Shown: in pieces, positions 1 to 8,446 of the stretch
Numbering within the stretch: position 1 is the stretch's first letter
Layout: each line of letters begins with the position of its first letter
Assembly: GCF_014694315.1 (NCBI RefSeq)
Contig: NZ_JAAOXD010000007.1
Span: 279,857-343,856, forward strand
Direction: 5' to 3'
Origin: Arthrobacter ipis
GTDB lineage: Bacteria; Actinomycetota; Actinomycetes; Actinomycetales; Micrococcaceae
Length of the DNA: 64,000 nucleotides
Translations under genes and position numbers: made by a program
Notes under the pieces: model-generated
Told to the model about the DNA's origin: nothing
The model's database searches: none
The model's input: the letters and a program-made list of their open reading frames with translations, nothing else

Positions 1-100
1 GCATCGCCCGGGCCCCGGCATTCACCAGCCGGTCGAAGCTGGCGACGCTGTTCACCTCAAGGGTCCGCGGGCTGGGGTTCAGGCTGCCGGAGGGGTTCAT
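1..100 (-). CDS. Partial CDS, N-terminus only (possible LOG-family nucleotide-binding protein)
   Basis: The first 33 codons of a minus-strand gene run off the left edge. It starts with ATG at 98-100. The readable N-terminus contains RTLEVNSVASFDRLV followed by NAGARAM. In related actinobacteria this style of N-terminus precedes a Rossmann-type LOG (lysine decarboxylase-like, cytokinin-activating) domain, but that domain lies outside the window. The family is therefore recalled from a short segment only. The start is clear; the function is not. Confidence 0.4.
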   Translation of the reverse strand, partial: MNPSGSLNPSPRTLEVNSVASFDRLVNAGARAM

Positions 101-149
101 GGTGCCCAGCCTAGTGCCGTGTTCTGGCAGGACGCCGGAGCCGAACGAA

Positions 150-213
150 CCCAACTAGGTAGCAGGTGCGGGCGTTCCCAGCGCTGGGAACGCCCGCAAC
201 TACTACCCAGTTC
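150..213. repeat. Dispersed palindromic repeat, family 2, copy 1
   Basis: The core at 168-197 is a perfect 30-base palindrome made of two 15-base arms centred on AGCGCT. It is flanked by CCCAACTAGGTAGCAG (150-165) on the left and an imperfect inverted copy on the right (about 198-213). A diverged copy with the same flank lies at 19774-19839. It sits in the 126-base gap between the partial gene's start and the 3' end of the SDR gene, so it could also act as that gene's terminator. Confidence 0.7.
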
Positions 214-226
214 AAAGACGAACGGG

Positions 227-1003
227 TCAGGAAACCTGCAGACCGCCATTGATGTCGTAGGTCGCGGCCGTGATGTAGCCCGAGTCCGCACCCAGCAGGA
301 AGGAGATCAGCGCAGCCACTTCCTCACGCGTGCCCACGCGGCCCATCATGATGCCCTCGGACATCTGTGCCTTGCGCTCCTCGCTCAGCGTGCCGCCCAT
401 GATGTCGGTGTCGATAGGGCCCGGGGCGATCGCGTTCACGGTCACGCCGAACTCGCCGACCTCGCGGGCCAAGGCACGGGTGAAGCCGATGATGCCGGCC
501 TTGGAGGCGCTGTAGGCAACCTTGGAGTAGGTCCCCCCGCCCCGCTGGGCGGAGATGGAGGAGATGCTCACGATGCGGCCGAGCTTGCGTTCGATCATTC
601 CCTTAAGGACCCGCTGTGACACCACGAAGGTGCCGCGCATGTTGATCGCGAAGACCTTGTCCCACTCGGCAACCGTGGTTTCCATGAAGGGGGTCGGCGA
701 GCTGATGCCGGCCAGGTTGGCCAGGGCCACGATCGGCGGCAACGACTCTTCGATTTCCGTGATGGCCCGGTCCACGGACGCCTCGTCGGAGACGTCCGCG
801 CCGACGCCGATCGCCTTCACTGCACGGTTGGATCCGATCTCCGCGGCCGCGGCCTTCGCGTCCTCGGCGTTGATGTCCAGGATCGCGATGGACCAGCCTT
901 CGCTGGCCATGCGGTCAGCTGCTGCGCGGCCGATGCCGCGGGCAGAGGCCGCGCCGGTCAGCACAACGGTGCGTTCTGCGGGGAAAGGGGTCATTGAGCT
1001 CAT
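227..1003 (-). CDS. SDR family NAD(P)-dependent oxidoreductase
   Basis: A 258-residue classical short-chain dehydrogenase/reductase. The cofactor motif TGAASARGIG is at about residues 16-25, an NLAG motif follows in mid-sequence, and the catalytic YSASK is at about residue 160, with a Ser-rich strand (SISSIS) upstream. It ends in the usual GG-containing tail (DINGGLQVS). The start chosen is ATG at 1003, just upstream of the domain. The open frame continues upstream into the transporter gene, so a longer start is unlikely. It lies 37 bases downstream of an MFS gene on the same strand, with a GntR regulator further upstream. It is therefore probably a catabolic sugar, sugar-acid or polyol dehydrogenase. 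The substrate cannot be read from sequence. Confidence 0.85.
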   Translation of the reverse strand: MSSMTPFPAERTVVLTGAASARGIGRAAADRMASEGWSIAILDINAEDAKAAAAEIGSNRAVKAIGVGADVSDEASVDRAITEIEESLPPIVALANLAGISSPTPFMETTVAEWDKVFAINMRGTFVVSQRVLKGMIERKLGRIVSISSISAQRGGGTYSKVAYSASKAGIIGFTRALAREVGEFGVTVNAIAPGPIDTDIMGGTLSEERKAQMSEGIMMGRVGTREEVAALISFLLGADSGYITAATYDINGGLQVS

Positions 1004-1040
1004 TGCGGGTATTCCTTCGGGTGGTTTCTCGGATGGGTCT

Positions 1041-2405
1041 TTAGCGGCTGGCCGAAACGTCTGCGGCGGCCTTGACTGCCGGATCCAGCGCCGCGTCGCC
1101 TTCGGGGCGCTTGCGGGCATAGAGGTAGGTGGCCACGGCCGTGACGCACAGGCAGAAGGAGAGGAAGAGCAGGCCGCTCTGGTTGTTGCCGGTGGCGTCC
1201 TTCAGGATGCCCACTGCGTAGGGGGCGACGAATCCGCCCAGGTTGCCCAGCGAGTTGACCATGGCCAGGCCGGAGGCGGCGGCTGCGCCGGTGAGTGCTG
1301 CGGACGGCATCGACAGGAACGGGGCAATGGCCCCGTAGATGCCCATGGCCGAGGCGGTCAGGGCGATAAGTGCCAGGACAGGGTTGACCGGAAGCAGGAA
1401 ACCGGCGGCGAGCAGGCCCAAGCCGGCGAGGACCATGCTGACGGCGCTGTGCCAGGCACGCTTGCCGGTCTTGTCAGCGCGCTTGCTCCAGAAGTAGACG
1501 AAGACCGCGGCGATGGCGTACGGGACCAGGACGATGAATCCGACCTCGGCGGTGGAGAACTTGCCCAGGGCTGCGACGATGGTGGGCATCCAGAGGCCGA
1601 GGCCGTAGATGCCGCAGACCAGGCCGAAGTACAGCGCCGAGTAGACGATGGTGCGCTTGTCCTTGAGACCGGCCAGGAAGTTGTGGCTGCTGCCCTTGGA
1701 CTTGGCTGCAAGTTCGGCGTCCATGGTGGTGGCGAGCCATTCGCGCTCGTCGGCGTTGAGCCACTTGGCGTCCCGCGGGCGGTCCGTCATCAGGAAGGGG
1801 GTCAGCACGCCCAGCAGGATGGCGGGGATGCCTTCAATGATGTAGAGCCACTGCCAGCCCTGCAGGCCCATGATGCCGCCCATCTGGAGGAGCATGCCGG
1901 ACACCGGGGCACCCAGTGCGTTGGAGACGGGCTGGGCCAGGATGAAAATGCCCAGTACGGTAACCCGCTGTGCGGCCGGGAACCAGAGGGTGAGGTAGAA
2001 GAGGATGGCGGGGAAGAATCCGGCCTCGGCCGCGCCCAGCAGGAAGCGGATGATGTAGTAGGTGGATTCGCCGTTCACCAGGGCCATGGCCGCTGCGAAG
2101 ATGCCCCAGGTGATGAGGATGCGGGCGATCCACTTGCGGGCGCCGAACTTGTACATGCCGGCGTTGCTGGGGATTTCGAGCACGGCGTAGCCGAGGAAGA
2201 AGATGCCGGCGCCCAGACCGTAGGCTGCGGCGCTCAGGCCGATGTCCTCGCTCATGGTCAGCTTCGCGAAGCCGACGTTGTTCCGGTCCAGGTACGCGAT
2301 GAAGTAGAGGAGCACAATCAGCGGCATTACGCGGCGGCGGACCTTGAGGAGCGTGCGGTCTCCAAGCTCGCCAAGTCCGGAGGACTTTGTGGTGAATGAA
2401 GTCAT
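1041..2405 (-). CDS. MFS transporter, anion:cation symporter (ACS) family
   Basis: A 454-residue inner-membrane transporter with about twelve hydrophobic segments. The first segment ends in YLDRNNVGFAK, which is the typical TM1 signature of the ACS family (phthalate, tartrate, glucarate and galactonate permeases). A charged loop joins the two halves at about residues 195-240. Two ATGs are adjacent, at 2408 and 2405. The second is preferred because AGAAGG lies 6 bases before it. It is followed by an SDR gene and preceded by an FCD-type GntR regulator, so it probably imports an organic or sugar acid whose oxidation is started by the SDR enzyme. The exact substrate is inferred only at class level. 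Confidence 0.85.
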   Translation of the reverse strand: MTSFTTKSSGLGELGDRTLLKVRRRVMPLIVLLYFIAYLDRNNVGFAKLTMSEDIGLSAAAYGLGAGIFFLGYAVLEIPSNAGMYKFGARKWIARILITWGIFAAAMALVNGESTYYIIRFLLGAAEAGFFPAILFYLTLWFPAAQRVTVLGIFILAQPVSNALGAPVSGMLLQMGGIMGLQGWQWLYIIEGIPAILLGVLTPFLMTDRPRDAKWLNADEREWLATTMDAELAAKSKGSSHNFLAGLKDKRTIVYSALYFGLVCGIYGLGLWMPTIVAALGKFSTAEVGFIVLVPYAIAAVFVYFWSKRADKTGKRAWHSAVSMVLAGLGLLAAGFLLPVNPVLALIALTASAMGIYGAIAPFLSMPSAALTGAAAASGLAMVNSLGNLGGFVAPYAVGILKDATGNNQSGLLFLSFCLCVTAVATYLYARKRPEGDAALDPAVKAAADVSASR

Positions 2406-2513
2406 CATCGACCTTCTGTCTGTCGGTTTCCGGTCTGGCGGCTTCGCCCGGGGAATCCGATGGTTTTTCTGATGGGGTTCTGTCCGCTTCAGAGGGGAGT
2501 GTCTGTGTTAAAT

Positions 2514-2530
2514 CTGATGTCAGACATCTG
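2514..2530. promoter_or_regulatory. Candidate GntR operator upstream of the MFS-SDR operon
   Basis: CTGATGTCAGACATCTG is a 17-base near-palindrome with a perfect GATGTC-A-GACATC core. It lies in the 290-base gap between the MFS start and the end of the GntR/FCD gene. The GT-N3-AC core fits FadR-subfamily operators. A link to the adjacent regulator is inferred from position. Nothing else distinct is seen in this gap. Confidence 0.5.
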
Positions 2531-2695
2531 ACGGAAGAACATGACCAAAAGCATAGGAGGGTGACGAGCGTTACGTCAAGACGAGAAGAGTTGCCGGGCA
2601 AAAAGGTGGGCCCAGAGCGACGTCAGACCCAGAGGAAAGCAGGAGAGGAGGAGGAAAGTCAGGGCTCAGGAACACGGAGCCCAGGAACACGGAGC

Positions 2696-3403
2696 CTAGG
2701 AACGGTTGCCGTGAACGTAGCGTTCGTAGTCCTCGAAGGTCTGGTCCATGTGCTCGTCCATGGCCTTGCGCGCCAGCTCGGCGTCGCCGGTGAGGATGCT
2801 CTCCAGCACGCGCTGATGGAAGGCGATGGCGTGGCGCTGGATCTCCTCGATGGCCGACGTCTCGCGGCGGGCGCGGTAGAGGGACTGGCCCAGCTGCGCC
2901 AGGAGGGCGCGGACAAACGGGTTGCCCGAGGCCTTCAGGACGGTGTCGTGGAAGGCAATGTCCGCCGCCACGAACCCGTCAAGGTCGCCGGCCTGGTGAA
3001 AGCGCTTCATGTCCCCGATGGACCCCCGCATCTCCTCGACGTGCTCCGGAGTGTGGCGCCTGGCGGCGAGCGCTGCGGCGCCGGTCTCCACCATGCGCCG
3101 CACCTCGATCAGGCCGCGGGAGACCTGATCGTCCGCGTTGCCGTGTGACGCCGCCTTGATGATCGCGTCGAGGCCGGTCCAGCTGTCCGCAGGGTTCACG
3201 AACGTTCCGCGGCCGGCCTTGACGTAAAGGATGTTCTGCGCCCGGAGTGCCTTCAGCGCTTCGCGTGCGGTCAGCCGGCTGACGTCGTAGGCCTTGGCAA
3301 TGTCGGCTTCCGGCGGCAGCGCATCGTGCGGCTTGAGCCTGCCGTCAAGAATGTCGTCCAGCAGACCGTCAACCAGGTCGTCAACAAGTGTCCTGCGCCC
3401 CAT
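2696..3403 (-). CDS. GntR family transcriptional regulator, FCD (FadR) subfamily
   Basis: A 235-residue regulator. The N-terminal winged HTH (about residues 5-70) contains LPPEADIAKAYDVSRLTAREALKAL-type helices and ends with GRGTFV. The C-terminal all-helical FCD domain (about 85-230) carries ligand- and metal-type residues, including the FVAADIAFHDTVLKASGN segment. ATG at 3403 is chosen because the HTH begins right after it; longer upstream reading is spurious. It is encoded on the same strand just upstream of the MFS-SDR pair and most likely represses them in response to a carboxylate inducer. The palindrome at 2514-2530 is the candidate site. Confidence 0.88.
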   Translation of the reverse strand: MGRRTLVDDLVDGLLDDILDGRLKPHDALPPEADIAKAYDVSRLTAREALKALRAQNILYVKAGRGTFVNPADSWTGLDAIIKAASHGNADDQVSRGLIEVRRMVETGAAALAARRHTPEHVEEMRGSIGDMKRFHQAGDLDGFVAADIAFHDTVLKASGNPFVRALLAQLGQSLYRARRETSAIEEIQRHAIAFHQRVLESILTGDAELARKAMDEHMDQTFEDYERYVHGNRS

Positions 3404-3485
3404 CGACTGCCCTACTTTCGCCTTGCCTATTGCTCCCAACACTACCGAAGCCCACGCAGTCCCAGTAAAAAGGGCACGAAGTGCG

Positions 3486-3953
3486 TCAGCCCGCCGCTTG
3501 CGCGCCCGTAACGTATGAGTCCAGCCTGGCAAGCGTCCTGTCGATATTCGCCGGGTGGCGGCCCAGGTAGCCGGCAAGGCGGAGCAGGAACTTGCCGCGG
3601 ACATGGCGCGCATCCCACTGTTCTGTAACGAGCGTTCCGGCAACGCCACTGCTGTCCGTGGCCGGTTCCAGCAGGTAACGCCACACATGCCCATAGAAGT
3701 GGCGCCAGCCGATCCGCCGGCCCTCCTCGAACTCAGTGACGGTGTTGAGGATCCGGTAATCAACCCTGATCTTCATTTCCATGCCGAATTTGGCCCCCGC
3801 TCCAAGGCGCAACGGACCCCGCGGCTGGGCACCCTTCACGGTGCCTGATCCGTCGATTTCGCTGTGCAGCGCGGGAGTGGCCAGGACCTCGAAGACCACG
3901 TCCGGCGGCGCGGCGATGAAACGGTCCCGGGACACCAGATAGCGGTTATTCAT
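3486..3953 (-). CDS. SRPBCC family protein (polyketide cyclase/dehydrase-like)
   Basis: A 155-residue single-domain protein with the START-like helix-grip pattern: an N-terminal strand with IAAPPDVVFEVLA (about residues 13-25), a run of beta strands, and a long C-terminal helix containing LDSYVTG. A middle segment, WRHFYGHVWRYLLEP, forms the cavity strands. Such proteins bind small hydrophobic ligands, and no catalytic residues are evident. It diverges from the amidotransferase gene with only 23 bases between annotated starts, which casts doubt on the other gene's start. The function is unknown. Confidence 0.75.
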   Translation of the reverse strand: MNNRYLVSRDRFIAAPPDVVFEVLATPALHSEIDGSGTVKGAQPRGPLRLGAGAKFGMEMKIRVDYRILNTVTEFEEGRRIGWRHFYGHVWRYLLEPATDSSGVAGTLVTEQWDARHVRGKFLLRLAGYLGRHPANIDRTLARLDSYVTGAQAAG

Positions 3954-3976
3954 CCGGCCAGCCTAACCGGCCGGAT

Positions 3977-4987
3977 ATGGGGCAGAATTTGAGGATGCAG
4001 AATTCACCGCGGAATTCAGGAACAGTGCACGCCCCAGACGCAGCGCAGAACCCGGACACAGCGCCGGATGCAGACGAGACACAGAGCGCGGCGCCGCGCG
4101 GTGCGCGCCGGCCGCGGATCGGCATCCCGGTCCGGCTCAGCAGCTCGACGGATCCGGACCCTCGGGTGGCAAAGGCCAACAACCTCTTCGGCTGCATCGT
4201 CAGCCTCATCCGCGATGTGGGCGGGGAGCCGGTGCTGCTCACCGCTGAGTCTCTGGAGGGCGGACTGAGCGGCGCCCCCAACAGTGGAACGCCCGACGGC
4301 GGAACTTCCGACGGCGATAAGGCGCCGGACGCGCCCGAGGCGCTTGACGGCGTCGTACTTCCCGGCGGCGGCGACGTTGACCCGCGCCTCTACGGCGAGG
4401 CACCGGGGCCCGCGCTCTATGACGTCAATGCCGAGCAGGACCGGCTGGACATCGCGGTGGCACGGCGCGCGCTCGATGCCGGCATGCCGGTGCTGGGAAT
4501 CTGCCGCGGGCACCAGCTGCTCAATGTCCTCTATGGCGGGACGCTGGTCCAGGACATGACACCGGGTACCGTGCCGCACCGCCAGATCCCGGCAGCGGCC
4601 AACAGGCCATGGGTCTGGCACGAGGTGACCATCACCCCGGGATCCAAGGTGGCGTCGATGTACGCCGCCGTCGATGATGCGGAAGCAGGCGGGACGGCCT
4701 CTGCCGGCGCCGACGCGGCCGCAGGTGACGCAGCCGCCGACGACACAGCCGGGGGCGACGTACGGGCAATGGAGGTCAAGATCGCTTCCGGCCACCATCA
4801 GGCTGTGGACCGGGTGGCGCCGGGACTGCTGGTGACCGCCGTGGCGGATGACGGCACGGTGGAGGCGCTGGAGGATCCCGAGCGGTGGGTGGCGTCGGTG
4901 CAGTGGCATCCGGAGGCCCTGGAACTGACCGAAGAGCAGAGGCTTGCCCCATTCCGCGTGTTCGTGGAGGCCTGCCGCACTCCATGA
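3977..4987 (+). CDS. Gamma-glutamyl-gamma-aminobutyrate hydrolase family (class I glutamine amidotransferase-like) protein
   Basis: Up to 336 residues. The class I GATase core shows the oxyanion region LPGGGDVDPRLYGE, the nucleophile elbow GICRGHQLLN with Cys at about 176, and the catalytic SVQWHPE with His at about 311. This resembles PuuD/peptidase C26 enzymes, which hydrolyse gamma-glutamyl amides. Two low-complexity Gly/Asp/Ala insertions are unusual, at about residues 95-120 and 234-260. The first ~42 residues are also low-complexity. The start is uncertain: ATG 3977 has no good ribosome site and lies 23 bases from a divergent gene, so a later start such as GTG near 4025 is possible. Confidence 0.8.
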   Translation: MGQNLRMQNSPRNSGTVHAPDAAQNPDTAPDADETQSAAPRGARRPRIGIPVRLSSSTDPDPRVAKANNLFGCIVSLIRDVGGEPVLLTAESLEGGLSGAPNSGTPDGGTSDGDKAPDAPEALDGVVLPGGGDVDPRLYGEAPGPALYDVNAEQDRLDIAVARRALDAGMPVLGICRGHQLLNVLYGGTLVQDMTPGTVPHRQIPAAANRPWVWHEVTITPGSKVASMYAAVDDAEAGGTASAGADAAAGDAAADDTAGGDVRAMEVKIASGHHQAVDRVAPGLLVTAVADDGTVEALEDPERWVASVQWHPEALELTEEQRLAPFRVFVEACRTP

Positions 4988-5050
4988 CTGCCAGCGGCCC
5001 CCTGACGGCCGGCCGCCCTTGACTGTCGGGCTCCTTGACTACCAGGCTCC

Positions 5051-5078
5051 TTGACTGCCGGCGGCGCCCTGCTATGAT
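5051..5078 (+). promoter_or_regulatory. Sigma-70-type promoter for the gntR-iolB unit
   Basis: TTGACT (5051-5056) and TATGAT (5073-5078) are separated by 16 bases. Transcription would start near 5085, about 80 bases before the regulator's ATG and directly beside the inverted repeat at 5089-5122. A repressor bound there would block the promoter. Confidence 0.6.
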
Positions 5079-5088
5079 CAAAATCAGA

Positions 5089-5122
5089 GTATGTCCTAAC
5101 AAACGGACATGCACTGACATAC
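5089..5122. promoter_or_regulatory. Candidate inositol-regulator operator in front of its own gene
   Basis: GTATGTC (5089-5095) and GACATAC (5116-5122) form a perfect inverted repeat with a 20-base spacer. Inside it lie TGTCCTAACA (5092-5101) and a GGACAT half-site. The same half-sites recur before iolC and before the tautomerase gene. From memory, the published C. glutamicum IolR consensus is KGWCHTRACA, and TGTCCTAACA fits it. Confidence 0.6.
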
Positions 5123-5166
5123 AGGCCTTCTGGACGCGGGAACCTGCAGCACAAAGGGAGCACTCA

Positions 5167-5907
5167 ATGGCGAACCAACTACGCCTCAGCATCGACCGCT
5201 CGTCGCCGGTGCCGCTGTACCATCAGGTCGTCCAGGGCATTGAAGCTGCCATCCATACCGGCCTGCTGGAACCCGGGAGCCGGCTGGAGAACGAGATTGA
5301 CCTCGCCGCCCAGTTGAACCTCTCCCGCCCCACCATGCGCAAGGCGATGGACGAACTGGTCCGCTCCGGGCTACTGGTCCGCAAGCGGGGGGTCGGCACG
5401 CAGGTGGTGTCCAGCCAGGTCCGCCGCCCGCTTGAGCTGTCCAGCCTGTATGACGACCTGACGAACAACGGCAGCAAGCCCACCACCGAAGTGCTCACCT
5501 TTGCGCATATCGAGGCCGATGCCCCTACCCGGGAGGCCCTGCACCTCGCCACCGGGGCCAAGGTCTACCACTTCACCCGGCTCCGCAAAGTGGGCGGCAA
5601 GCCGCTGGCCCTGATGGAGAACTGGGTGCGCGACGATATCACGCACATCGACGAGGACCTGCTGAAGACGCAGGGCCTGTACAGCATCCTGCGCAGCGGC
5701 GGCGTTAACTTCCGGCTGGCCACGCAGCGCATTGGTGCCGTGGTGGCCAATGACTACCAGGCTCCCCTGCTTGAGACCGAACCGGGCTCAGCCCTGGTCA
5801 CCATGGAACGCACCGCCGTCGATGACACGGGGCGGAACGTGGAAACCGGACACCACGTCTACCGCGGTGACTCCTACAGCTTCGAAATGACACTGGTTCA
5901 GCGCTAG
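5167..5907 (+). CDS. GntR family regulator, HutC/UTRA subfamily; probable inositol-cluster repressor
   Basis: A 246-residue regulator. The winged HTH is at about residues 8-75, with the motif PLYHQVVQGIEAAI, a recognition helix near LSRPTMRKAMDELV and the wing RKRGVGTQVV. A UTRA effector-binding domain follows (about 90-240), ending SYSFEMTLVQR. ATG at 5167 is chosen because AAAGGGAG lies 6-8 bases upstream and the domain starts immediately; the frame is open further upstream without coding signs. It is followed 103 bases later by iolB. Matching inverted repeats occur before this gene, iolC and the tautomerase gene, so it is probably an autoregulated IolR-type repressor relieved by an inositol-derived metabolite. 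The effector is inferred. Confidence 0.85.
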   Translation: MANQLRLSIDRSSPVPLYHQVVQGIEAAIHTGLLEPGSRLENEIDLAAQLNLSRPTMRKAMDELVRSGLLVRKRGVGTQVVSSQVRRPLELSSLYDDLTNNGSKPTTEVLTFAHIEADAPTREALHLATGAKVYHFTRLRKVGGKPLALMENWVRDDITHIDEDLLKTQGLYSILRSGGVNFRLATQRIGAVVANDYQAPLLETEPGSALVTMERTAVDDTGRNVETGHHVYRGDSYSFEMTLVQR

Positions 5908-6010
5908 GAACAACCGAGCTCCTTCAGCGCGGGGCGGCGACATGCCTGCCCTTGCGCCGGGCCGACGTGCGCCGAACCGTCCACCACACATCCGAAAGGG
6001 ACACGAACTT

Positions 6011-6928
6011 ATGGCTGAATGGGTATACCCCCTGGGCAGTGCGGCCGAAGGCTGCTGGGACGTTTCGCTGGGAACTTCCGACTCGACCCTTGCCGTGGAA
6101 GGCTGGGAACACACGGGACTGAAGGTGGCCACGCTGGCGCCCGGCGCCGTCGTCGAACTTTCCCCCGCGGCGGAGGAACGGATTGTCATCCCGCTGAGCG
6201 GCGCCTTCACGGCGACCGTCGACGGGGTGGACTACCCCCTTGCCGGGCGGGGCAGCGTCTTCAGCGGCCCCACCGACGTTCTGTACTCCGGGACGGACAA
6301 GGCCGTCACGGTCACATCGGCCGACGGAGGCAGGGTGGCCATGGCGACGGCGCCCGCCGGGGTCCAGTACCCGACGCGCCTGATCACCGCGGCGGAGACG
6401 CCGGTAGAACTGCGCGGGGCCGGAAACTGCTCGCGCCAGGTCCACAACTTCGGCACCCCCGCCGCGCTGGAAGCCGACCGCTTCATCGTGTGCGAAGTCC
6501 TCACGCCGGCCGGCAACTGGTCCTCCTACCCTCCCCACAAGCATGACGAGGAGAAGGAGGGCGAGACCCAACTCGAGGAGATCTACTACTTCGAGACGCG
6601 GGTGGCCGACGTCCAGGGTTCCACGGGTTCAGGTTCTGCCGGCCCGGGCGAGAATGCGGACGCCATCGGATACCAGCGGGTCTACGCCTCCGATGACCGC
6701 CCCATCGACGTCTCGGCCGAGGTGCGCACCGGCGACGTGGTGCTGGTCCCCTACGGCTGGCACGGCCCGGCCATGGCCGCGCCCGGCTACGACATGTACT
6801 ACCTCAACGTCATGGCCGGGCCCGGCCGCGTCCGCGACTGGCTCATCAGCGACGACCCGCACCACGGCTGGGTGCGCCAGACCTGGGACAGCCAGAACCT
6901 GGACCCCCGGCTGCCGTTCGGGGCATAG
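6011..6928 (+). CDS. iolB: 5-deoxy-glucuronate isomerase IolB
   Basis: A 305-residue bicupin of the KduI/IolB family. It isomerises 5-deoxy-D-glucuronate to 5-dehydro-2-deoxy-D-gluconate, the step between IolD and IolC. The metal-binding motif is visible in the second cupin: YPPHKHDE followed by ETQLEEIYYFE, that is H-x-H then E. A later HG motif (PYGWHGP) and YYLNVMAG are also typical. The start is ATG 6011, with GAAAGG upstream. It lies downstream of the GntR gene on the plus strand, apart from the other iol genes, which are all on the minus strand about 2-13 kb away. A low-complexity Gly/Ser loop (near residue 205) is a minor oddity. Confidence 0.95.
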   Translation: MAEWVYPLGSAAEGCWDVSLGTSDSTLAVEGWEHTGLKVATLAPGAVVELSPAAEERIVIPLSGAFTATVDGVDYPLAGRGSVFSGPTDVLYSGTDKAVTVTSADGGRVAMATAPAGVQYPTRLITAAETPVELRGAGNCSRQVHNFGTPAALEADRFIVCEVLTPAGNWSSYPPHKHDEEKEGETQLEEIYYFETRVADVQGSTGSGSAGPGENADAIGYQRVYASDDRPIDVSAEVRTGDVVLVPYGWHGPAMAAPGYDMYYLNVMAGPGRVRDWLISDDPHHGWVRQTWDSQNLDPRLPFGA

Positions 6929-6977
6929 GCCGTACTTCCGCGGGGCTGCCGTGCCGGCCGCCACGCGGAGCGCGGGG

Positions 6978-8270
6978 CTAACGGACGGAAACGGGCCCGA
7001 CGTCGGCCGGTTCAGCCTGGACTGAACCGGCCGCTTCCGTCTCCACGCCTGCTTGGGACGCAACTGTTGCCCCGGCTGCTTCGGCCGAAACGGGAGTCCC
7101 TGGAGCGGAAACTTGGTGCGCACTCGCCTTTGCCCGGGCTGCAGCGCCGGCCATCACCAGAAGGCCCAGCAGGGTAATCACGGCCCCGGCCCAGATGGGC
7201 GAGGTGTAGCCCAGGCCGGCAGTGATGGTCACGCCGCCAAGCCAGGCGCCGAGGGCGTTGCCCACATTGAACGCGCCGATGTTGGCTCCGGACGCCAGCG
7301 TGGGCGCCTTGGCCGCGTACTTCATGACGCGCATCTGCAGGCCAGGCACGGTGGCGAACCCGAAGCCGCCCAGGAGCAGCAGCGAGGCGATGGTAAGCAC
7401 CTGGTTGCCCGCACTCAGGGCGAAAACCACCAGCACCACGACGAGGACCGAGAGCACGGCGAGCAGGGTCCGGTCGACGTCGCGGTCGGCCGCCCTGCCC
7501 CCGACGGTGTTGCCAATAAACAGGCCCACGCCGAAGACAATCAGCAGCCAGGGCACCGTGGAGGCGGCGAATCCGGAAACCTCCGTGAGCGTGAAGGCAA
7601 TGTAGGTGAAGGCGCCGAACATTCCGCCGTAGCCGAGGATGGTCACCAGGATGGACAGCCACACCTGGCCGGAGCGGAAGGCGCGGAGCTCGCTGCGCAG
7701 TCCGCCGTTTGCGGTGTCACCGTTCCCCGACTTGGGCACCAGGGCCAGGATGCCAACGAGCGCCACCACGCCGATGCCGGTGATGGCCCAGAAGGTGGAA
7801 CGCCACCCGGCGGCCTGGCCCAGCAGCGTGCCCAGCGGAACGCCCAGGACATTGGCGGCCGTGAGCCCAGTGAACATGATGGCGATGGCGGCGGCCTTCT
7901 TGGTCGGGGCGACCATGCTGGCCGCCACCACCGCCCCGATGCCGAAGAAGGCGCCGTGCGCGAGGGCGGCAACCACCCGGCCCGCCATCATCGCCCAGTA
8001 GTCGGGCGCAATGGCGGACAGCAGGTTACCGGCAACGAAAAGCACCAGCAGAACAGCCAGCACGGGCTTGCGCTGGAAGCGGGCCACCGCTGCGGTGAGT
8101 CCCAGTGCTCCCACGACGACGGCGAGGGCATAGCCGGAGATGAACCAGCCGGCGGACGCTTCACTCACCTGGAAGTCCGCGGCCACTTCGGGGAGCAGGC
8201 CCATGATGACGAATTCGGTGAGTCCGATGCCGAACCCGCCGAGGGCTAGGGCTATCAGGCCAACAGGCAT
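6978..8270 (-). CDS. MFS transporter, DHA1 family (AraJ-like efflux)
   Basis: A 430-residue twelve-helix transporter beginning MPVGLIALALGGFGIGLTEF, the typical start of AraJ/YdhP-type drug or sugar efflux proteins. A conserved motif-A-type loop is replaced by FQRKPVLAV between TM2 and TM3. The hydrophilic C-terminal tail of about 45 residues is rich in Ala and Glu. ATG 8270 is selected because AAGGAG is 8 bases upstream. It diverges from a MarR gene across a 176-base region full of TTGC/GCAA palindromes, a classical repressor/efflux pair. It has no evident role in inositol use and interrupts the iol locus. Confidence 0.85.
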   Translation of the reverse strand: MPVGLIALALGGFGIGLTEFVIMGLLPEVAADFQVSEASAGWFISGYALAVVVGALGLTAAVARFQRKPVLAVLLVLFVAGNLLSAIAPDYWAMMAGRVVAALAHGAFFGIGAVVAASMVAPTKKAAAIAIMFTGLTAANVLGVPLGTLLGQAAGWRSTFWAITGIGVVALVGILALVPKSGNGDTANGGLRSELRAFRSGQVWLSILVTILGYGGMFGAFTYIAFTLTEVSGFAASTVPWLLIVFGVGLFIGNTVGGRAADRDVDRTLLAVLSVLVVVLVVFALSAGNQVLTIASLLLLGGFGFATVPGLQMRVMKYAAKAPTLASGANIGAFNVGNALGAWLGGVTITAGLGYTSPIWAGAVITLLGLLVMAGAAARAKASAHQVSAPGTPVSAEAAGATVASQAGVETEAAGSVQAEPADVGPVSVR

Positions 8271-8320
8271 GGATGTGCTCCTTCGGAACTGTACTGAATG
8301 AGGAGCGCGACGTAAGCTAA

Positions 8321-8391
8321 TAGTTGCAGGCGCGCTATTTATTGCTACGCAAGTAATTGTTGCACAAGCAAATATACCGCGCAAGCAACTA
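8321..8391. promoter_or_regulatory. Cluster of MarR-type operator palindromes
   Basis: The divergent region contains TTGCTACGCAA (8342-8352), TTGCACAAGCAA (8360-8371) and a wider pair TAGTTGC (8321-8327) / GCAACTA (8385-8391). All share TTGC/GCAA half-sites. This is the expected binding region for the MarR protein, controlling both itself and the MFS gene. It is inferred from symmetry and position. Confidence 0.6.
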
Positions 8392-8446
8392 TCTGTGCCG
8401 GTGCTCCCTTTCCGGGGAGCCAGTGAACCGAAGGAGGAGAGAGCCC

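Noticed and set aside
555..2399. A 614-codon open frame on the plus strand antisense to the SDR and MFS genes
   Set aside because: It mirrors the codon bias of the two real genes, has no ribosome site or recognisable domain, and is His/Glu/Gly-rich as expected for antisense frames in GC-rich DNA.
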